DNA of 64,000 nt. Source: Zeugodacus cucurbitae. Taxonomy: Eukaryota; Arthropoda; Insecta; Diptera; Tephritidae. The stretch is taken from positions 9,318,501-9,382,500 of the forward strand of contig NC_071672.1 in NCBI RefSeq assembly GCF_028554725.1, in the 5' to 3' direction. Every line of letters begins with the position of its first letter. Within the stretch, counting starts at the first letter, position 1. Below are positions 45,024 to 56,113 of the stretch, piece after piece. Below the pieces are notes generated by a model that did not search any database, was not told the origin of the DNA, and saw only the letters and a list, made by a program, of their open reading frames with translations. Made by a program: the position numbers and the translations under genes.

Positions 45024-45881
45024 CTTAATTAATTTAAAAACAAATCAAACACAATTGTCCTGTCTTGTCTTGTCTTGTCGTATCTTGTATTTTCTTGTCA
45101 TGTCTTGTCATGTCTTGTCTTGCCTTGTCTTGTCTTCTCTTCTTAAATAGTTTAGAAACAAATAAAATAAATGTCTTGTCTTGTCTTGTCTTGTCTTGTC
45201 TTGTCTTGTCTTCTCTTCTTAATTAATTTAAAAACAAATCAAACACAATTGTCTTGTCTTGACTTGTCCTGTCTTGTCTTGTCTTGTTTTGTCTTGTCAT
45301 GTCATGGCTTGTCTTGTCTTGTCTGCTATTCTTAATTCGTTTTAAAACAAATAAAAAAAATGTCTTGTCTTGTTTTGTCTTGTCATGTCTTGTCTTGTTT
45401 TGTCTTATCTTCTTAATTAATTTAAAAACAAATCAAACACAATTGTCTTGTCTTGTTTTGTTTTGTCTTATCATCTTAATTAATTTAAAAACAAATCAAA
45501 CACAATTGTCTTGCCATATCTTGTCTTGTCTTGTCTTGTGTTGTCTTATCTTGTCTTGTCTTGTCTTGTCTTGTCTTGTCCTGTCTTGTCATGTCTTGTC
45601 TTGTCGTATCTTGTCTTGTCTTGTCTTGTCTTGTCTGGTCTTGTCTTGTCTTGTCTTGTCATGTCTTGTCTTGTTTTGTGTTGTCATGTCTTGTCTTGTC
45701 TTGCCTTTTCCTGTCTAGCCTTGTCTTGTCTGGTCTTGTCTTGTCTTGTCTTGTCATGTCTTGTCTTGTCTTGTCTTGTCTTGTCTTGTCTTGTTTTGTC
45801 TTGTCATGTCTTGTCTTGCCTTTTCTTGAATTGCCTTGTCTTCTCTTCTTAATTAATTTAAAAACAAATCAAACACAATTG
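45024..45881 (+). repeat. A-B-A-C-A-A module plus A45848
   Basis: Linkers: A45024, B45142 (CTTAAATAG variant), A45218, C45331, A45412, A45475, A45848. Marker D at 45704 is followed by a TCTGG context. The module and what follows to 49.3 kb recur at 59.4-62.8 kb. Right of A45475 one unit reads TGCCATATC where other copies have TGTCATATC. Confidence 0.91.
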
Positions 45882-47346
45882 TCCTGTCTTGTCTTGTCTT
45901 GTCGTATCTTGTATTTTCTTGTCATGTCTTGTCTTGTCTTGTCTTGTCTTGTCTTGTCATGTCTTGTCTTGTCTTGTCTTGCCTTTTCCTGTCTAGCCTT
46001 GTCTTGTCTGGTCTTGTCATGTCTTGTCTTGTCTTGCCTTTTCCTGTCTAGCCTTGTCTTGTCTGGTCTTGTCTTGTCTTGTCTTGTCATGTCTTGTCTT
46101 GTCTTGTCTTGTCTTGTCTTGTCTTGTCTTGTCTTGTTTTGTCTTGTCATGTCTTGTCTTGCCTTTTCTTGCCTTGTCTTGTCTTCTCTTCTTAATTAGT
46201 TTAGAAACAAATAAAATAAAAGTCTTGTCTTGTATTGTCTTGTCTTGTCTTGTCTTGTCTTGTTTTGTTTTGTCTTGTCATGTCTTGTCTTGCCTTTTCT
46301 TGCCTTGTCTTGTCTTCTCTTCTTAATTAGTTTAGAAACAAATAAAATAAATGTCTTGTCTTGTCTTGTCTTGTTTTGTCATGTCTTGTCTTGTTTTGTC
46401 TTGTCATGTCTTGTCTTGTCTTGCCTTTTCCTATCTAGCCTTGTCTTGTCTGGTCTTGTCATGTCTTGTCTTGTCTTGCCTTTTCCTGTCTAGCCTTGTC
46501 TTGTCTGGTCTTGTCTTGTCTTGTCTTGTCATGTCTTGTCTTGTCTTGTCTTGTCTTGTCATGTCTTGTCTTGTTTTGTCTTGTCATGTCTTGTCTTGTC
46601 TTGCCTTTTCCTGTCTAGCCTTGTCTTGTCTGGTCTTGTCATGTCTTGTCTTGTCTTGCCTTTTCCTGTCTAGCCTTGTCTTGTCTGGTCTTGTCTTGTC
46701 TTGTCATGTCTTGTCTTGTCTTGTCTTGTCTTGTCTTGTCTTGTCTTGTTTTGTCTTGTCATGTCTTGTCTTGCCTTTTCTTGCCTTGTCTTGTCTTCTC
46801 TTCTTAATTAGTTTAGAAACAAATAAAATAAATGTCTTGTCTTGTATTGTCTTGTCTTGTCTTGTCTTGTTTTGTCATGTCTTGTCTTGTCTTGTCTTGT
46901 CTTGTCTTGTCATGTCTTGTCTTGTCTTGTCTTGTCTTGTCTTGTCTTGTCTTATCTGGTCTTGTCTTGTCTTGTCATGTCTTGTCTTGTCTTGTCTTGT
47001 CTTGTCTTGTCTTGTTTTGTCTTGTCATGTCTTGTCATGTCTTGTCTTGTCTTGTCATGTCTTGTCTTGTCGTATCTTGTCTTGTCTTGTCTTGTCTTGT
47101 CTGGTCTTGTCTTCTCTTCTTAATTAATTTAAAAACAAATCAAACAGAATTGTCTTGTCTTGTCATGTTTTGTCTTGTCATGTCTTGTCTTGTCTTGTCT
47201 TGTCTGGTCTTGTCTTCTCTTCTTAATTAATTTAAAAACAAATCAAACAGAATTGTCTTGTCTTGTCATGTTTTGTCTTGTCATGTCTTGTCTTGCCTTG
47301 TCTTCTCTTCTCTTCTTAATTAGTTTAGAAACAAATAAAATAAATG
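45882..47346 (+). repeat. Marker D cluster with B46191, B46322, B46803, A47119, A47222, B47315
   Basis: Six D copies form three pairs 55 bp apart: 45982/46037, 46424/46479 and 46604/46659. B46191, B46322 and B46803 lack the usual A partner; B46191 ends AAAAG instead of AAATG. A47119 and A47222 end CAGAATTG and are 103 bp apart, and B47315 follows TCTTCTCTTCTCTTC. Confidence 0.91.
46381..46740 (+). repeat. 180-bp tandem duplication around paired D markers
   Basis: 46381-46500 and 46561-46680 match base for base apart from A at 46433 against G at 46613, which lies inside marker D. The copies then differ in pentamer number. 180 bp is 36 pentamers. Confidence 0.9.
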
Positions 47347-48793
47347 TCTTGTCTTGTCTTGTCATGTCTTGTCTTGTCTTGTCTTGTCTTGTCTTGTTTT
47401 GTCTTGTCATGTCTTGTCTTGTCTTGTCTTGTCATGTCTTGTCTTGTCGTATCTTGTCTTGTCTTGTCTTGTCTTGTCTTGTCTGGTCTTGTCTTGTCTT
47501 GTCATGTCTTGTCTTGTCTTGTCTTGTCTTGTCTTGTCTTGTCTTGTCTTGTTTTGTCTTGTCATGTCTTGTCTTGTCTTGACTTGTCTTGTCTTGTCTT
47601 GTCTTGTCTTGTCTTGTCTTGTCTTGTCTTGTCTTGTATTGTCTCGTCTTGTCTTATCTTGTCTTATCTTGTCTTGTCTTGTCTTGTCTGGTCATGTCTT
47701 GTCTTGTCGTATCTTGTCTTGTCTTGTCTTGTCTGGTCTTGTCTTGTCTTGTCATGTCTTGTCTTGTCTTGTCTTGTCTTGTCTTGTCTTGTCTTGTCTT
47801 GTTTTGTCTTGTCATGTCTTGTCTTGTCTTGCCTTTTCCTGTCTAGCCTTGTCTTGTCTTATCTTTTTAATTAATTTAAAAACAAATCAAACACAATTGT
47901 CCTGTCTTGACTTGTCTTGTCTTGTCTTGTCTTGTCTTGTCATGTCTTGTCATGTCTTGTCATGTCTTGTCTTGTCGTATCTTGTCTTGTCTTGTCTTGT
48001 CTTGTCTTGTCTTGTCTTGTCTGGTCTTGTCTTGTCTTGTCTTGTCTTGTCTTGTCTTGTCTTGTCTTGTCTTGTCTTGTCTTGTTTTGTCTTGTCATGT
48101 CTTGTCTTGTCTTGACTTGTCTTGTCTTGTCTTGTCTTGTCTTGTCTTGTCTTGTCTTGTCTTGTCGTGTCTTGTCTTGTCTTGTCTTGTCTTGTCATGT
48201 CTTGTCTTGTCTTGTCTTGTCTTGTCTTGTTTTGTCTTGTCATGTCTTGTCATGTCTTGTCTTGTCTTGTCATGTCTTGTCTTGTCGTATCTTGTCTTGT
48301 CTTGTCTTGTCTTGTCTTGTCTGGTCTTGTCTTGTCTTGTCATGGCTTGTCTTGTCTTGTCTTGTCTTGTCTTGTCTTGTCTTGTCTTGTTTTGCCTTGT
48401 CATGTCTTGTCTTGTCTTGACTTGTCTTGTCTTGTCTTGTCTTGTCTTGTCTTGTCTTGTCTTGTCTTGTCTTGTCTTGTCTTGTATTGTCTTGTCTTGT
48501 CTTATCTTGTCTTGTCTTGTCTTGTCTTGTCTTGTCTTGTCTTGTCTGGTCATGTCTTGTCTTGTCGTATCTTGTCTTGTCTTGCCTTGTCTTGTCTGGT
48601 CTTGTCTTGTCTTGTCTTGTCTTGTCTTGTCTTGTCTTGTTTTGTCTTGTCATGTCTTGTTATGTCTTGTCTTGTCTTGTCTTGTCTTGTCATGTCTTGT
48701 CTTGTCGTATCTTGTCTTGTCTTGTCTTGTCTTGTCTTGTCTGGTCTTGTCTTGTCTTGTCATGTCATGTCTTGTCTTGTTTTGTCTTATCTT
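47347..48793 (+). repeat. Array with A47866 and three similar arms
   Basis: The order TCATG, TCGTA, TCTGG, TCATG, TTTTG, ACTTG, TATTG is repeated three times (about 47.40, 48.18 and 48.55 kb onward). A47866 follows marker D at 47832 and has the T-led start, but keeps CAATTG. The segment corresponds to 60793-62309. Confidence 0.88.
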
Positions 48794-50511
48794 CTTAATT
48801 AATTTAAAAACAAATCAAACACAATTGTCTTGTCTTGTTTTGTCTTATCATCTTAAATAATTTAAAAACAAATCAAACACAATTGTCTTGTCATATCTTG
48901 TCTTGTCTTGTCTTATCTTGTCTTGTCTTGTCTTGTCTTGTCTTGTCGTATCTTGTCTTGTCTTGTCTTGTCTGGTCTTGTCTTGTCTTGTCTTGTCTTG
49001 TCATGTCTTGTCTTGTCTTGTCTTGCCTTTTCCTGTCTAGCCTTGTCTTGTCTTGTCTGGTCTTGTCTTGTCTTGTCATGTCTTGTCTTGTCTTGTCTTG
49101 TCTTGTCTTGTCTTGTCTTGTCTTGTTTTGTCTTGTCATGTCTTGTCTTGCCTTGTCTTGTCTTGCCTTGCCTTGTCTTCTCTTCTTAATTAATTTAAAA
49201 ACAAATCAAACACAATTGTCCTGTCTTGTTTTGTTTTATCATCTTAATTAATTTAAAAACAAATCAAACACAATTGCCTTGTCTTGTTTTGTCTTATCAT
49301 CTTAATTAATTTAAAAACAAATCAAACACAATTGTCTTGTCATATCTTGTCTTGTCTTGTCTTATCTTGTCTTGTCTTGTCTTGTCTTGTCTTGTCGTAT
49401 CTTGTCTTGTCTTGTCTTGTCTGGTCTTGTCTTGTCTTGTCTTGTCATGTCATGTCTTGTCTTGTCTTGTCTTGCCTTTTCCTGTCTAGCCTTGTCTTGT
49501 CTTGTCTGGTCTTGTCTTGTCTTGTCTTGCCTTGCCTTGTCTTCTCTTCTTAATTAGTTTCGAAACAAATAAAATAAATGTCTTGTCTTGTCTTGTCTTG
49601 TCTTGTCTTGTCTTCTCTTCTTAATTAGTTTCGAAACAAATAAAATAAATGTCTTGTCTTGTCTTGTCTTGTCTTGTCTTGTCTTGTCTTGTCTTGCCTT
49701 GCCTTGTCTTCTCTTCTTAATTAGTTTCGAAACAAATAAAATAAATGTCTTGTCATGTCTTGTCTTGCCTTGTCTTGCCTTGCCTTGTCTTCTCTTCTTA
49801 ATTAGTTTCGAAACAAATAAAATAAATGTCTTGTCTTGTCTTGTCTTGCCTTGTCTTGCCTTGCCTTGTCTTCTCTTCTTAATTAGTTTCGAAACAAATA
49901 AAATAAATGTCTTGTCTTGTCTTGTCTTGTCTTGTCTTGTCTTGTCTTGTCTTGTCTTGTCGTATCTTGTCTTGTCTTGTCTTGTCTGGTCTTGTCTTGT
50001 CTTGTCTTGTCTTGTCATGTCTTGTCTTGTCTTGTCTTGCCTTTTCCTGTCTAGCCTTGTCTTGTCTTGTCTGGTCTTGTCTTGTCTTGTCTTGTCTTGT
50101 TTTGCCTTGTCATGTCTTGTCTTGTCTTGACTTGTCTTGTCTTGTCTTGTCTTGTCTTGTCTTGTCTTGTCTTGTCTTGTCTTGTCTTGTCTTGTATTGT
50201 CTTGTCTTGTCTTATCTTGTCTTGTCTTGTCTTGTCTTGTCTTGTCGTATCTTGTCTTGTCTTGTCTTGTCTGGTCTTGTCTTGTCTTGTCTTGTCATGT
50301 CATGTCTTGTCTTGTCTTGTCTTGCCTTTTCCTGTCTAGCCTTGTCTTGTCTTGTCTGGTCTTGTCTTGTCTTGTCTTGCCTTGCCTTGTCTTCTCTTCT
50401 TAATTAGTTTCGAAACAAATAAAATAAATGTCTTGTCATGTCTTGTCTTGCCTTGTCTTGCCTTGCCTTGTCTTCTCTTCTTAATTAGTTTCGAAACAAA
50501 TAAAATAAATG
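48794..50511 (+). repeat. Linker triplet and B-linker cluster
   Basis: Linkers: A48794, A48852 (CTTAAATAATTT, palindrome lost), A49185, A49243, A49301, then B49549, B49620, B49716, B49797, B49878, B50399 and B50480. All seven B copies are the TTTCGAAAC subtype. Five of them lie within 361 bp without intervening A. D markers are at 49025, 49475, 50040 and 50325. Confidence 0.93.
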
Positions 50512-51549
50512 TCTTGTCTTGTCTTGTCTTGTCTTGTCTTGTCTTGTCTTGTCTTGTCTTGTCTTGTCTTGTCGTATCTTGTCTTGTCTTGTCTTGTCTG
50601 GTCTTGTCTTGTCTTGTCTTGTCTTGTCATGTCTTGTCTTGTCTTGTCTTGCCTTTTCCTGTCTAGCCTTGTCTTGTCTTGTCTGGTCTTGTCTTGTCTT
50701 GTCATGTCTTGTCTTGTCTTGTCTTGTCTTGTCTTGTCTTGTCTTGTCTTGTTTTGTCTTGTCATGTCTTGTCTTGCCTTGTCTTGCCTTGCCTTGTCTT
50801 CTCTTCTTAATTAATTTAAAAACAAATCAAACACAATTGTCCTGTCTTGTTTTGTCTTATCATCTTAATTAATTTAAAAACAAATCAAACACAATTGCCT
50901 TGTCTTGTTTTGTCTTATCATCTTAATTAATTTTAAAACAAATCAAACACAATTGTCTTGTCATATCTTGTCTTGTCTTGTCTTATCTTGTCTTGTCTTG
51001 TCTTGTCTTGTCTTGTCGTATCTTGTCTTGTCTTGTCTTGTCTGGTCTTGTCTTGTCTTGTCTTGTCATGTCATGTCTTGTCTTGTCTTGTCTTGCCTTT
51101 TCCTGTCTAGCCTTGTCTTGTCTTGTCTGGTCTTGTCTTGTCTTGTCATGTCTTGTCTTGTCTTGTCTTGTCTTGTTTTGTCTTGTCATGTCTTGTCTTG
51201 TCTTGACTTGTCTTGTCTTGTCTTGTCTTGTCTTGTCTTGTCTTGTCTTGTCTTGTCTTGTCTTGTCTTGTATTGTCTTGTCTTGTCTTATCTTGTCTTG
51301 TCTTGTCTTGTCTTGTCTTGTCTTGTCTGGTCATGTCTTGTCTTGTCGTATCTTGTCTTGTCTTGTCTTGTCTTGTCTGGTCTTGTCTTGTCTTGTCTTG
51401 TCTTGTCTTGTCTTGTCTTGTCTTGTTTTGTCTTGTCATGTCTTGTCATGTCTTGTCTTGTCTTGTCGTATCTTGTCTTGTCTTGTCTTGTCTTGTCTGG
51501 TCTTGTCTTGTCTTGTCATGTCATGTCTTGTCTTGTTTTGTCTTATCTT
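50512..51549 (+). repeat. A triplet 50806/50864/50922 and arm
   Basis: The three A linkers are 58 bp apart. The right flank of 50864 begins with CCTTG instead of TCTTG, as at 49243 and 53566. A50922 has TTTTAAAAC in place of TTTAAAAAC, shared only with A53624. D markers are at 50652 and 51095. The segment from 50864 on recurs at 53566 with an offset of 2,702 bp. Confidence 0.92.
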
Positions 51550-53279
51550 CTTAATTAATTTAAAAACAAATCAAACACAATTGTCTTGTCTTGTTTTGTC
51601 TTATCATCTTAATTAATTTAAAAACAAATCAAACACAATTGTCTTGTCATATCTTGTCTTGTCTTGTCTTATCTTGTCTTGTCTTGTCTTGTCTTGTCTT
51701 GTCGTATCTTGTCCTGTCTTGTCTTGTCTGGTCTTGTCTTGTCTTGTCTTGTCTTGTCTTGTCTTGTCATGTCTTGTCTTGTCTTGTCTTGCCTTTTCCT
51801 GTCTAGCCTTGTCTTGTCTTGTCTTGTCTTGTCTTGTCTTGTCTTGTCTTGTCTTGTCTTGTCTTGTCTTGTCTTGTTTTGTCTTGTCATGTCTTGTCTT
51901 GCCTTGTCTTGCCTTGCCTTGTCTTCTCTTCTTAATTAATTTAAAAACAAATCAAACACAATTGTCCTGTCTTGTCTTGTCTTGTCGTATCTTGTATTTT
52001 CTTGTCATGTCTTGTCTTGCCTTGTCTTGCCTTGCCTTGTCTTCTCTTCTTAATTAGTTTCGAAACAAATAAAATAAATGTCTTGTCTTGTCTTGTCTTG
52101 TCTTGTCTGGTCTTGTCTTGTCTTGTCATGTCTTGTCTTGTCTTGTCTTGTCTTGTCTTGTGTTGTCTTGTCTTGTTTTGTCTTGTCATGTCTTGTCATG
52201 TCTTGTCTTGTCTTGTCATGTCTTGTCTTGTCGTATCTTGTCTTGTCTTGTCTTGTCATGTCTTGTCTTGTCTTGTCTTGTCTTGTCTTGTCTTGTCTTG
52301 TCTTGTCTTGTTTTGTCTTGTCATGTCTTGTCTTGTCTTGACTTGTCTTGTCTTGTCTTGTCATGTCTTGTCTTGTCTTGTCTTGTCTTGTCTTGTCTTG
52401 TATTGTCTTGTCTTGCTTATCTTGTCTTGTCTTGTCTTGTCTTGTCTTGTCTTGTCTTGTCTTGTCTTGTCTTGTCTTGTCTTGTCATGTCTTGTCTTGT
52501 CGTATCTTGTCTTGTCTTGTCTTGTCTAGTCTTGTCTTGTCTTGTCTTGTCTTGTCTTGCCTTTTCCTGTCTAGCCTTGTCTTGTCTTATCTTTTTAATT
52601 AATTTAAAAACAAATCAAACAGAATTGTCTTGTCTTGTCATGTTTTGTCTTGTCATGTCTTGTCTTGTCTTGTCTAGTCTTGTCTTGTCTTGTCTTGTCT
52701 TGTCTTGTCTTGTCTTGTCTTGCCTTGTCTTGTCTTGTCTTGTCTTCTCTTGTCTTGTCTTGTCTTGTCTTGTCTTGTCTTGTCTTGTCTTGTCTTGTCT
52801 TGTCTTGTCTTGTCTTGTCTTGTCTTGTCTTGTCTTGTCATGTCTTGTCTTGTCTTGTCTAGTCTTGTCTTGTCTTGTCTTGTCTTGTCTTGTCTTGTCT
52901 TGCCTTGTCTTGTCTTGTCTTGTCTTCTCTTGTCTTGGCTTGTCTTGTCTTGTCTTGTCTTGTCTTGTCTTGTCTTGTCTTCTTTTCTTAATTAATTTAA
53001 AAACAAATCAAACACAATAGTCTTGTCTTGACTTGGCTTGTCTTGTCTTGTCTTGTCTTGTCTTGTCTTGTCTTGTCTTCTTTTCTTAATTAATTTAAAA
53101 ACAAAACAAACACAATTGTCTTGTCTTGACTTGTCTTGTCTTGTCTTGTCTTGTTTTGTCTTGTCATGTCTTGTCTTGTCTTGTCTTGTCTTGTCGTGTC
53201 TTGTCTTGTCTTGTCTTGTCTTGTCTTGTCTTGTCTTGTCTTCTCTTCTTAATTAGTTTGGAAACAAATAAAAAAAATG
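51550..53279 (+). repeat. 2.7-kb repeat, copy 1 distal part
   Basis: Linkers: A51550, A51608, A51931, B52049 (TTCGAA), A52594 (T-led, CAGAATTG), A52987 (ends CAATAG), A53085 (AAACAAAACAAAC), B53248 (TTTGGAAAC). Offsets to the next copy are 2,707, 2,707, 2,702, 2,702, 2,682, 2,517, 2,517 and 2,522 bp. A 4-bp CTTA unit at 52416 has its counterpart at 55108. A 180-185 bp tandem duplication with a CTAG unit lies at 52674-52930 and is single in the other copy. Confidence 0.91.
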
Positions 53280-54256
53280 TCTTGTCTTGTTTTGTCTTGT
53301 CTTGTCTTATCGTCTTAATTAATTTAAAAACAAATCAAACACAATTGTCTTGTCTTGTTTTGTTTTGTCTTATCATCTTAATTAATTTAAAAACAAATCA
53401 AACACAATTGTCTTGTCATATCTTGTCTTGTCTTGTCTTGTCTTGTTTTGTCTTGTCATGTCATGTCATGTCATGTCTTGCCTTGCCTTGTCTTCTCTTC
53501 TTAATTAGTTTGGAAACAAATAAAAAAAATGTCTTGTCTTGTTTTGTCTTGTCTTGTCTTATCGTCTTAATTAATTTAAAAACAAATCAAACACAATTGC
53601 CTTGTCTTGTTTTGTCTTATCATCTTAATTAATTTTAAAACAAATCAAACACAATTGTCTTGTCATATCTTGTCTTGTCTTGTCTTATCTTGTCTTGTCT
53701 TGTCTTGTCTTGTCTTGTCGTATCTTGTCTTGTCTTGTCTTGTCTGGTCTTGTCTTGTCTTGTCTTGTCATGTCATGTCTTGTCTTGTCTTGTCTTGCCT
53801 TTTCCTGTCTAGCCTTGTCTTGTCTTGTCTGGTCTTGTCTTGTCTTGTCATGTCTTGTCTTGTCTTGTCTTGTCTTGTTTTGTCTTGTCATGTCTTGTCT
53901 TGTCTTGACTTGTCTTGTCTTGTCTTGTCTTGTCTTGTCTTGTCTTGTCTTGTCTTGTCTTGTCTTGTCTTGTCTTGTATTGTCTTGTCTTGTCTTATCT
54001 TGTCTTGTCTTGTCTTGTCTTGTCTTGTCTTGTCTGGTCATGTCTTGTCTTGTCGTATCTTGTCTTGTCTTGTCTTGTCTTGTCTGGTCTTGTCTTGTCT
54101 TGTCTTGTCTTGTCTTGTCTTGTCTTGTCTTGTTTTGTCTTGTCATGTCTTGTCATGTCTTGTCTTGTCTTGTCGTATCTTGTCTTGTCTTGTCTTGTCT
54201 TGTCTGGTCTTGTCTTGTCTTGTCATGTCATGTCTTGTCTTGTTTTGTCTTATCTT
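53280..54256 (+). repeat. Mosaic block: A53314, A53377, B53500, A53566, A53624
   Basis: A 252-bp tandem step relates B53248 to B53500 and A53314 to A53566. The four-TCATG block that elsewhere leads into an A linker leads here into a TTTGGAAAC-type B. A53566 has the ATCGT left flank of one family and the CCTTG right flank of another. From there the sequence is the 2.7-kb repeat again. Marker D is at 53798. Confidence 0.9.
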
Positions 54257-56113
54257 CTTAATTAATTTAAAAACAAATCAAACACAATTGTCTTGTCTTG
54301 TTTTGTCTTATCATCTTAATTAATTTAAAAACAAATCAAACACAATTGTCTTGTCATATCTTGTCTTGTCTTGTCTTATCTTGTCTTGTCTTGTCTTGTC
54401 TTGTCTTGTCGTATCTTGTCCTGTCTTGTCTTGTCTGGTCTTGTCTTGTCTTGTCTTGTCTTGTCTTGTCTTGTCATGTCTTGTCTTGTCTTGTCTTGCC
54501 TTTTCCTGTCTAGCCTTGTCTTGTCTTGTCTTGTCTTGTCTTGTCTTGTCTTGTCTTGTCTTGTCTTGTCTTGTCTTGTTTTGTCTTGTCATGTCTTGTC
54601 TTGCCTTGTCTTGCCTTGCCTTGTCTTCTCTTCTTAATTAATTTAAAAACAAATCAAACACAATTGTCCTGTCTTGTCTTGTCTTGTCGTATCTTGTATT
54701 TTCTTGTCATGTCTTGTCTTGCCTTGTCTTGCCTTGCCTTGTCTTCTCTTCTTAATTAGTTTCGAAACAAATAAAATAAATGTCTTGTCTTGTCTTGTCT
54801 TGTCTTGTCTGGTCTTGTCTTGTCTTGTCATGTCTTGTCTTGTCTTGTCTTGTCTTGTCTTGTGTTGTCTTGTCTTGTTTTGTCTTGTCATGTCTTGTCA
54901 TGTCTTGTCTTGTCTTGTCATGTCTTGTCTTGTCGTATCTTGTCTTGTCTTGTCTTGTCATGTCTTGTCTTGTCTTGTCTTGTCTTGTCTTGTCTTGTCT
55001 TGTTTTGTCTTGTCATGTCTTGTCTTGTCTTGACTTGTCTTGTCTTGTCTTGTCATGTCTTGTCTTGTCTTGTCTTGTCTTGTCTTGTCTTGTATTGTCT
55101 TGTCTTGCTTATCTTGTCTTGTCTTGTCTTGTCTTGTCTTGTCTTGTCTTGTCTTGTCTTGTCTTGTCATGTCTTGTCTTGTCGTATCTTGTCTTGTCTT
55201 GTCTTGTCTAGTCTTGTCTTGTCTTGTCTTGTCTTGTCTTGCCTTTTCCTGTCTAGCCGTGTCTTGTCTTATCTTTTTAATTAATTTAAAAACAAATCAA
55301 ACAGAATTGTCTTGTCTTGTCATGTTTTGTCTTGTCATGTCTTGTCTTGTCTTGTCTAGTCTTGTCTTGTCTTGTCTTGTCTTGTCTTGTCTTGTCTTGC
55401 CTTGTCTTGTCTTGTCTTGTCTTCTCTTGTCTTGTCTTGTCTTGTCTTGTCTTGTCTTGTCTTGTCTTGTCTTGTCTTGTCTTGTCTTGTCTTGTCTTCT
55501 TTTCTTAATTAATTTAAAAACAAATCAAACACAATAGTCTTGTCTTGACTTGGCTTGTCTTGTCTTGTCTTGTCTTGTCTTGTCTTGTCTTGTCTTCTTT
55601 TCTTAATTAATTTAAAAACAAAACAAACACAATTGTCTTGTCTTGACTTGTCTTGTCTTGTCTTGTCTTGTTTTGTCTTGTCATGTCTTGTCTTGTCTTG
55701 TCTTGTCTTGTCTTGTCTTGTCTTGTCTTGTCTTGTCTTGTCTTGTCTTGTCTTGTCTTGTCTTCTCTTCTTAATTAGTTTGGAAACAAATAAAAAAAAT
55801 GTCTTGTCTTGTCTTGTCTTCTTTTCTTAATTAATTTAAAAACAAAACAAACACAATAGTCTTGTCTTGACTTGGCTTGTCTTGTCTTGTCTTGTCTTGT
55901 CTTGTCTTGTCTTGTCTTCTTTTCTTAATTAATTTAAAAACAAAACAAACACAATTGTCTTGTCTTGACTTGTCTTGTCTTGTCTTGTCTTGTTTTGTCT
56001 TGTCATGTCTTGTCTTGTCTTGTCTTGTCTTGTCTTGTCTTGTCTTGTCTTGTCTTGTCTTGTCTTGTCTTGTCTTCTCTTCTTAATTAGTTTGGAAACA
56101 AATAAAAAAAATG
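54257..56113 (+). repeat. 2.7-kb repeat, copy 2 distal part, with local A-A-B triplication
   Basis: Linkers: A54257, A54315, A54633, B54751, A55276, A55504, A55602, B55770, A55826, A55924, B56082. The pair A(CAATAG)/A(AAACAAAAC) 98 bp apart occurs at 52987, 55504 and 55826, each followed by a TTTGGAAAC B after a further 158-168 bp. A55826 combines both variant features. D markers are at 54499 and 55242. Confidence 0.91.

Noticed and set aside
48794..50511. Possible CRISPR-like array (short conserved linkers separated by variable intervals)
   Set aside because: Intervals are the same pentamer, not unique spacers. Spacing ranges from 58 bp to kilobases, the linker is not a typical direct repeat, and no cas-like genes are present.
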